64,000 nt of DNA from contig AJFK01000316.1 in assembly GCA_000467715.1 (NCBI GenBank), positions 1-64,000 of the forward strand, read 5' to 3'. A model generated the notes under the pieces. That model was not told the origin of the DNA. It saw only the letters and a program-made list of their open reading frames with translations, and did no database searches. Below, in pieces: positions 63,005 through 64,000 of the stretch. Origin of the DNA: Hysterium pulicare CBS 123377 (Eukaryota; Ascomycota; Dothideomycetes; Hysteriales; Hysteriaceae). How positions within the stretch are numbered: position 1 is the first letter of the stretch; every line of letters begins with the position of its first letter. A program made the position numbers and the translations under genes.

Positions 63005-63913
63005 TTACCTTCGTACACCAATCCACAATTGATCCTCCTTGACAAGTTTGACACCACCATCAGACCCAGTATCCACAAAGTCATCCTCCCATTCATCACC
63101 ACCATCGTAGCCATGATCTTCTTCCTCATAGATATCTTCGACAGATAGCACCTTGGCGCCTGACTCATGAGCTTTCCGCAGTTCAGATTGAGGAGGTTTA
63201 GACCAAACTGTATCAACAATACCGAGCTGAAGCAACATGGCCCAAACATCCATCGCGAAATCGTCCTGTCTCTTGATCAAGTCCTGCAAGCTCCTTGACA
63301 TCCCTAGTACTTGGGTGGCGTTTGAAAATGATTGCGAATCTGATCTCTGATTCATCGTAGTAACTCTGAAATGTGCCGCAATACGTTGTGCAATATTGTC
63401 CACTAGAAGCTCTCTCATCTCGCATGGCCCGTCCGTGTGCTTGTAGATAAACTCGATCGCGAATGCTGATGCAGTGCAGGCTTTATCCACGTAGTACTTC
63501 TGCACTTGGGATAGGACGGTATTGGCAAGCTCAGGAAATGTATGCTGACTGAGGACATAGAGCGACAGGTGGTGAGCCAACGAGTGGAGGGAAACAGGCT
63601 GCTCAGGAATAGGCAATTTAGCATTGTTACGAAGAATGACCTGGATCAATTTGCTGTGAGAGTAGGAATTGAAGAAGTTGTTTGCGAAGCGATCATTCTG
63701 CGGAGTGAGGGCTTCCAAGTTCATTTCATCCCGTTGATCCGGAGGTGAACTGGATTTGTTCAGGTTCGCACAGTCCAATTGAGCTTCTCCAAACGATGCC
63801 ATTGGTAAATGTGATGGGGTGTAGACACTGCAGTGAGATAAAGTTCGGGGCATGGTATGGTGTAGGGTATGCTGAATGATTGTGGTGAGGTTGGAATTAT
63901 AGCCTATAACCAT
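63005..63913 (-). CDS. Hypothetical protein, unrecognised family
   Basis: A single-exon frame of 302 residues from the ATG at 63913. The middle (residues about 90-190, for example LSLYVLSQHTFPELANTVLSQ and ELLVDNIAQRIAAHFR) is helical and could be a BTB-BACK-like or other helical adaptor piece, though I cannot name it. The C-terminus is acidic (EDIYEEEDHGYDGGDEWEDDF). There is no signal peptide or membrane segment. The region upstream of 63913 is cut by the window edge soon after, and an upstream exon is possible. Confidence 0.5.
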   Translation of the reverse strand: MVIGYNSNLTTIIQHTLHHTMPRTLSHCSVYTPSHLPMASFGEAQLDCANLNKSSSPPDQRDEMNLEALTPQNDRFANNFFNSYSHSKLIQVILRNNAKLPIPEQPVSLHSLAHHLSLYVLSQHTFPELANTVLSQVQKYYVDKACTASAFAIEFIYKHTDGPCEMRELLVDNIAQRIAAHFRVTTMNQRSDSQSFSNATQVLGMSRSLQDLIKRQDDFAMDVWAMLLQLGIVDTVWSKPPQSELRKAHESGAKVLSVEDIYEEEDHGYDGGDEWEDDFVDTGSDGGVKLVKEDQLWIGVRR

Positions 63914-64000
63914 TTGTCGAAAGTTATGGCGCCCCTCACAGAGACAACAGGAAAATATGAGACAGGTTTCAATTGAATAGAAAAGAATTAAGGGATTTTG

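Noticed and set aside
1-64000. tRNA, rRNA, CRISPR arrays or intact transposons
   Set aside because: I looked for cloverleaf box sequences, regular spaced repeats, terminal repeats and transposase motifs and saw none.

Overview
The window is nuclear DNA of a filamentous ascomycete. Most genes carry short GT-AG introns of about 47-80 bp, two genes encode Zn2Cys6 regulators, and there is a fungal NACHT-type receptor gene, an rvt-type cellular reverse-transcriptase gene and fungal families such as DUF3431 and DUF1446. A leotiomycete is my best guess, from the general feel of the proteins only. I see no tRNA, rRNA, CRISPR array or intact transposon. Exon joins below were read by eye from GT/AG sites and reading frame; in multi-exon genes I checked that the exon lengths sum to whole codons.

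Layout. 0.5-3.4 kb: an F-box-like gene and a Golgi-type glycosyltransferase. 4.8-12.2 kb: a small accessory set made of a Zn2Cys6 regulator, a short-chain dehydrogenase, an AhpD-like protein and a Dal5-type transporter. 12.5-17.9 kb: a TMEM234-like membrane protein, a DUF3431 protein, a Cys-rich single-pass surface protein, a diverged direct repeat and a second F-box-like gene. 18.2-24.5 kb: one very large NACHT/STAND protein with TPR-like repeats (2,050 codons). 26.5-34.5 kb: housekeeping genes UTP15, mitochondrial uL22 and PRP24. 35.3-39.7 kb: a third F-box-like gene and the rvt gene. 58.9-62.7 kb: housekeeping genes ILV5, UBC12 and RIB7. The window ends in an unrecognised gene.

The most interesting stretch is 40.5-58.6 kb. 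Between the conserved flanks lie an Old Yellow Enzyme, a Zn2Cys6 regulator, a DUF1446/AtuA-like protein, an enoyl-reductase-like MDR enzyme, an NtaB-type flavin reductase, an NCS1 nucleobase-type permease, an alpha/beta hydrolase, an NtaA/SnaA-type FMN monooxygenase and a cupin. Permease + flavin reductase + luciferase-like monooxygenase + hydrolase + reductase is the same kind of part list as the bacterial Rut pyrimidine-ring-opening pathway, built from different families. The flavin reductase and permease share a divergent promoter with an inverted GATA pair (an AreA-type nitrogen signal) and an inverted CGG/CCG site. Further CGG/CCG palindromes lie in three other regions of the cluster that are promoters or likely promoters. 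I infer an uncharacterised catabolic cluster for an imported nitrogen-containing ring compound; the substrate is not known.
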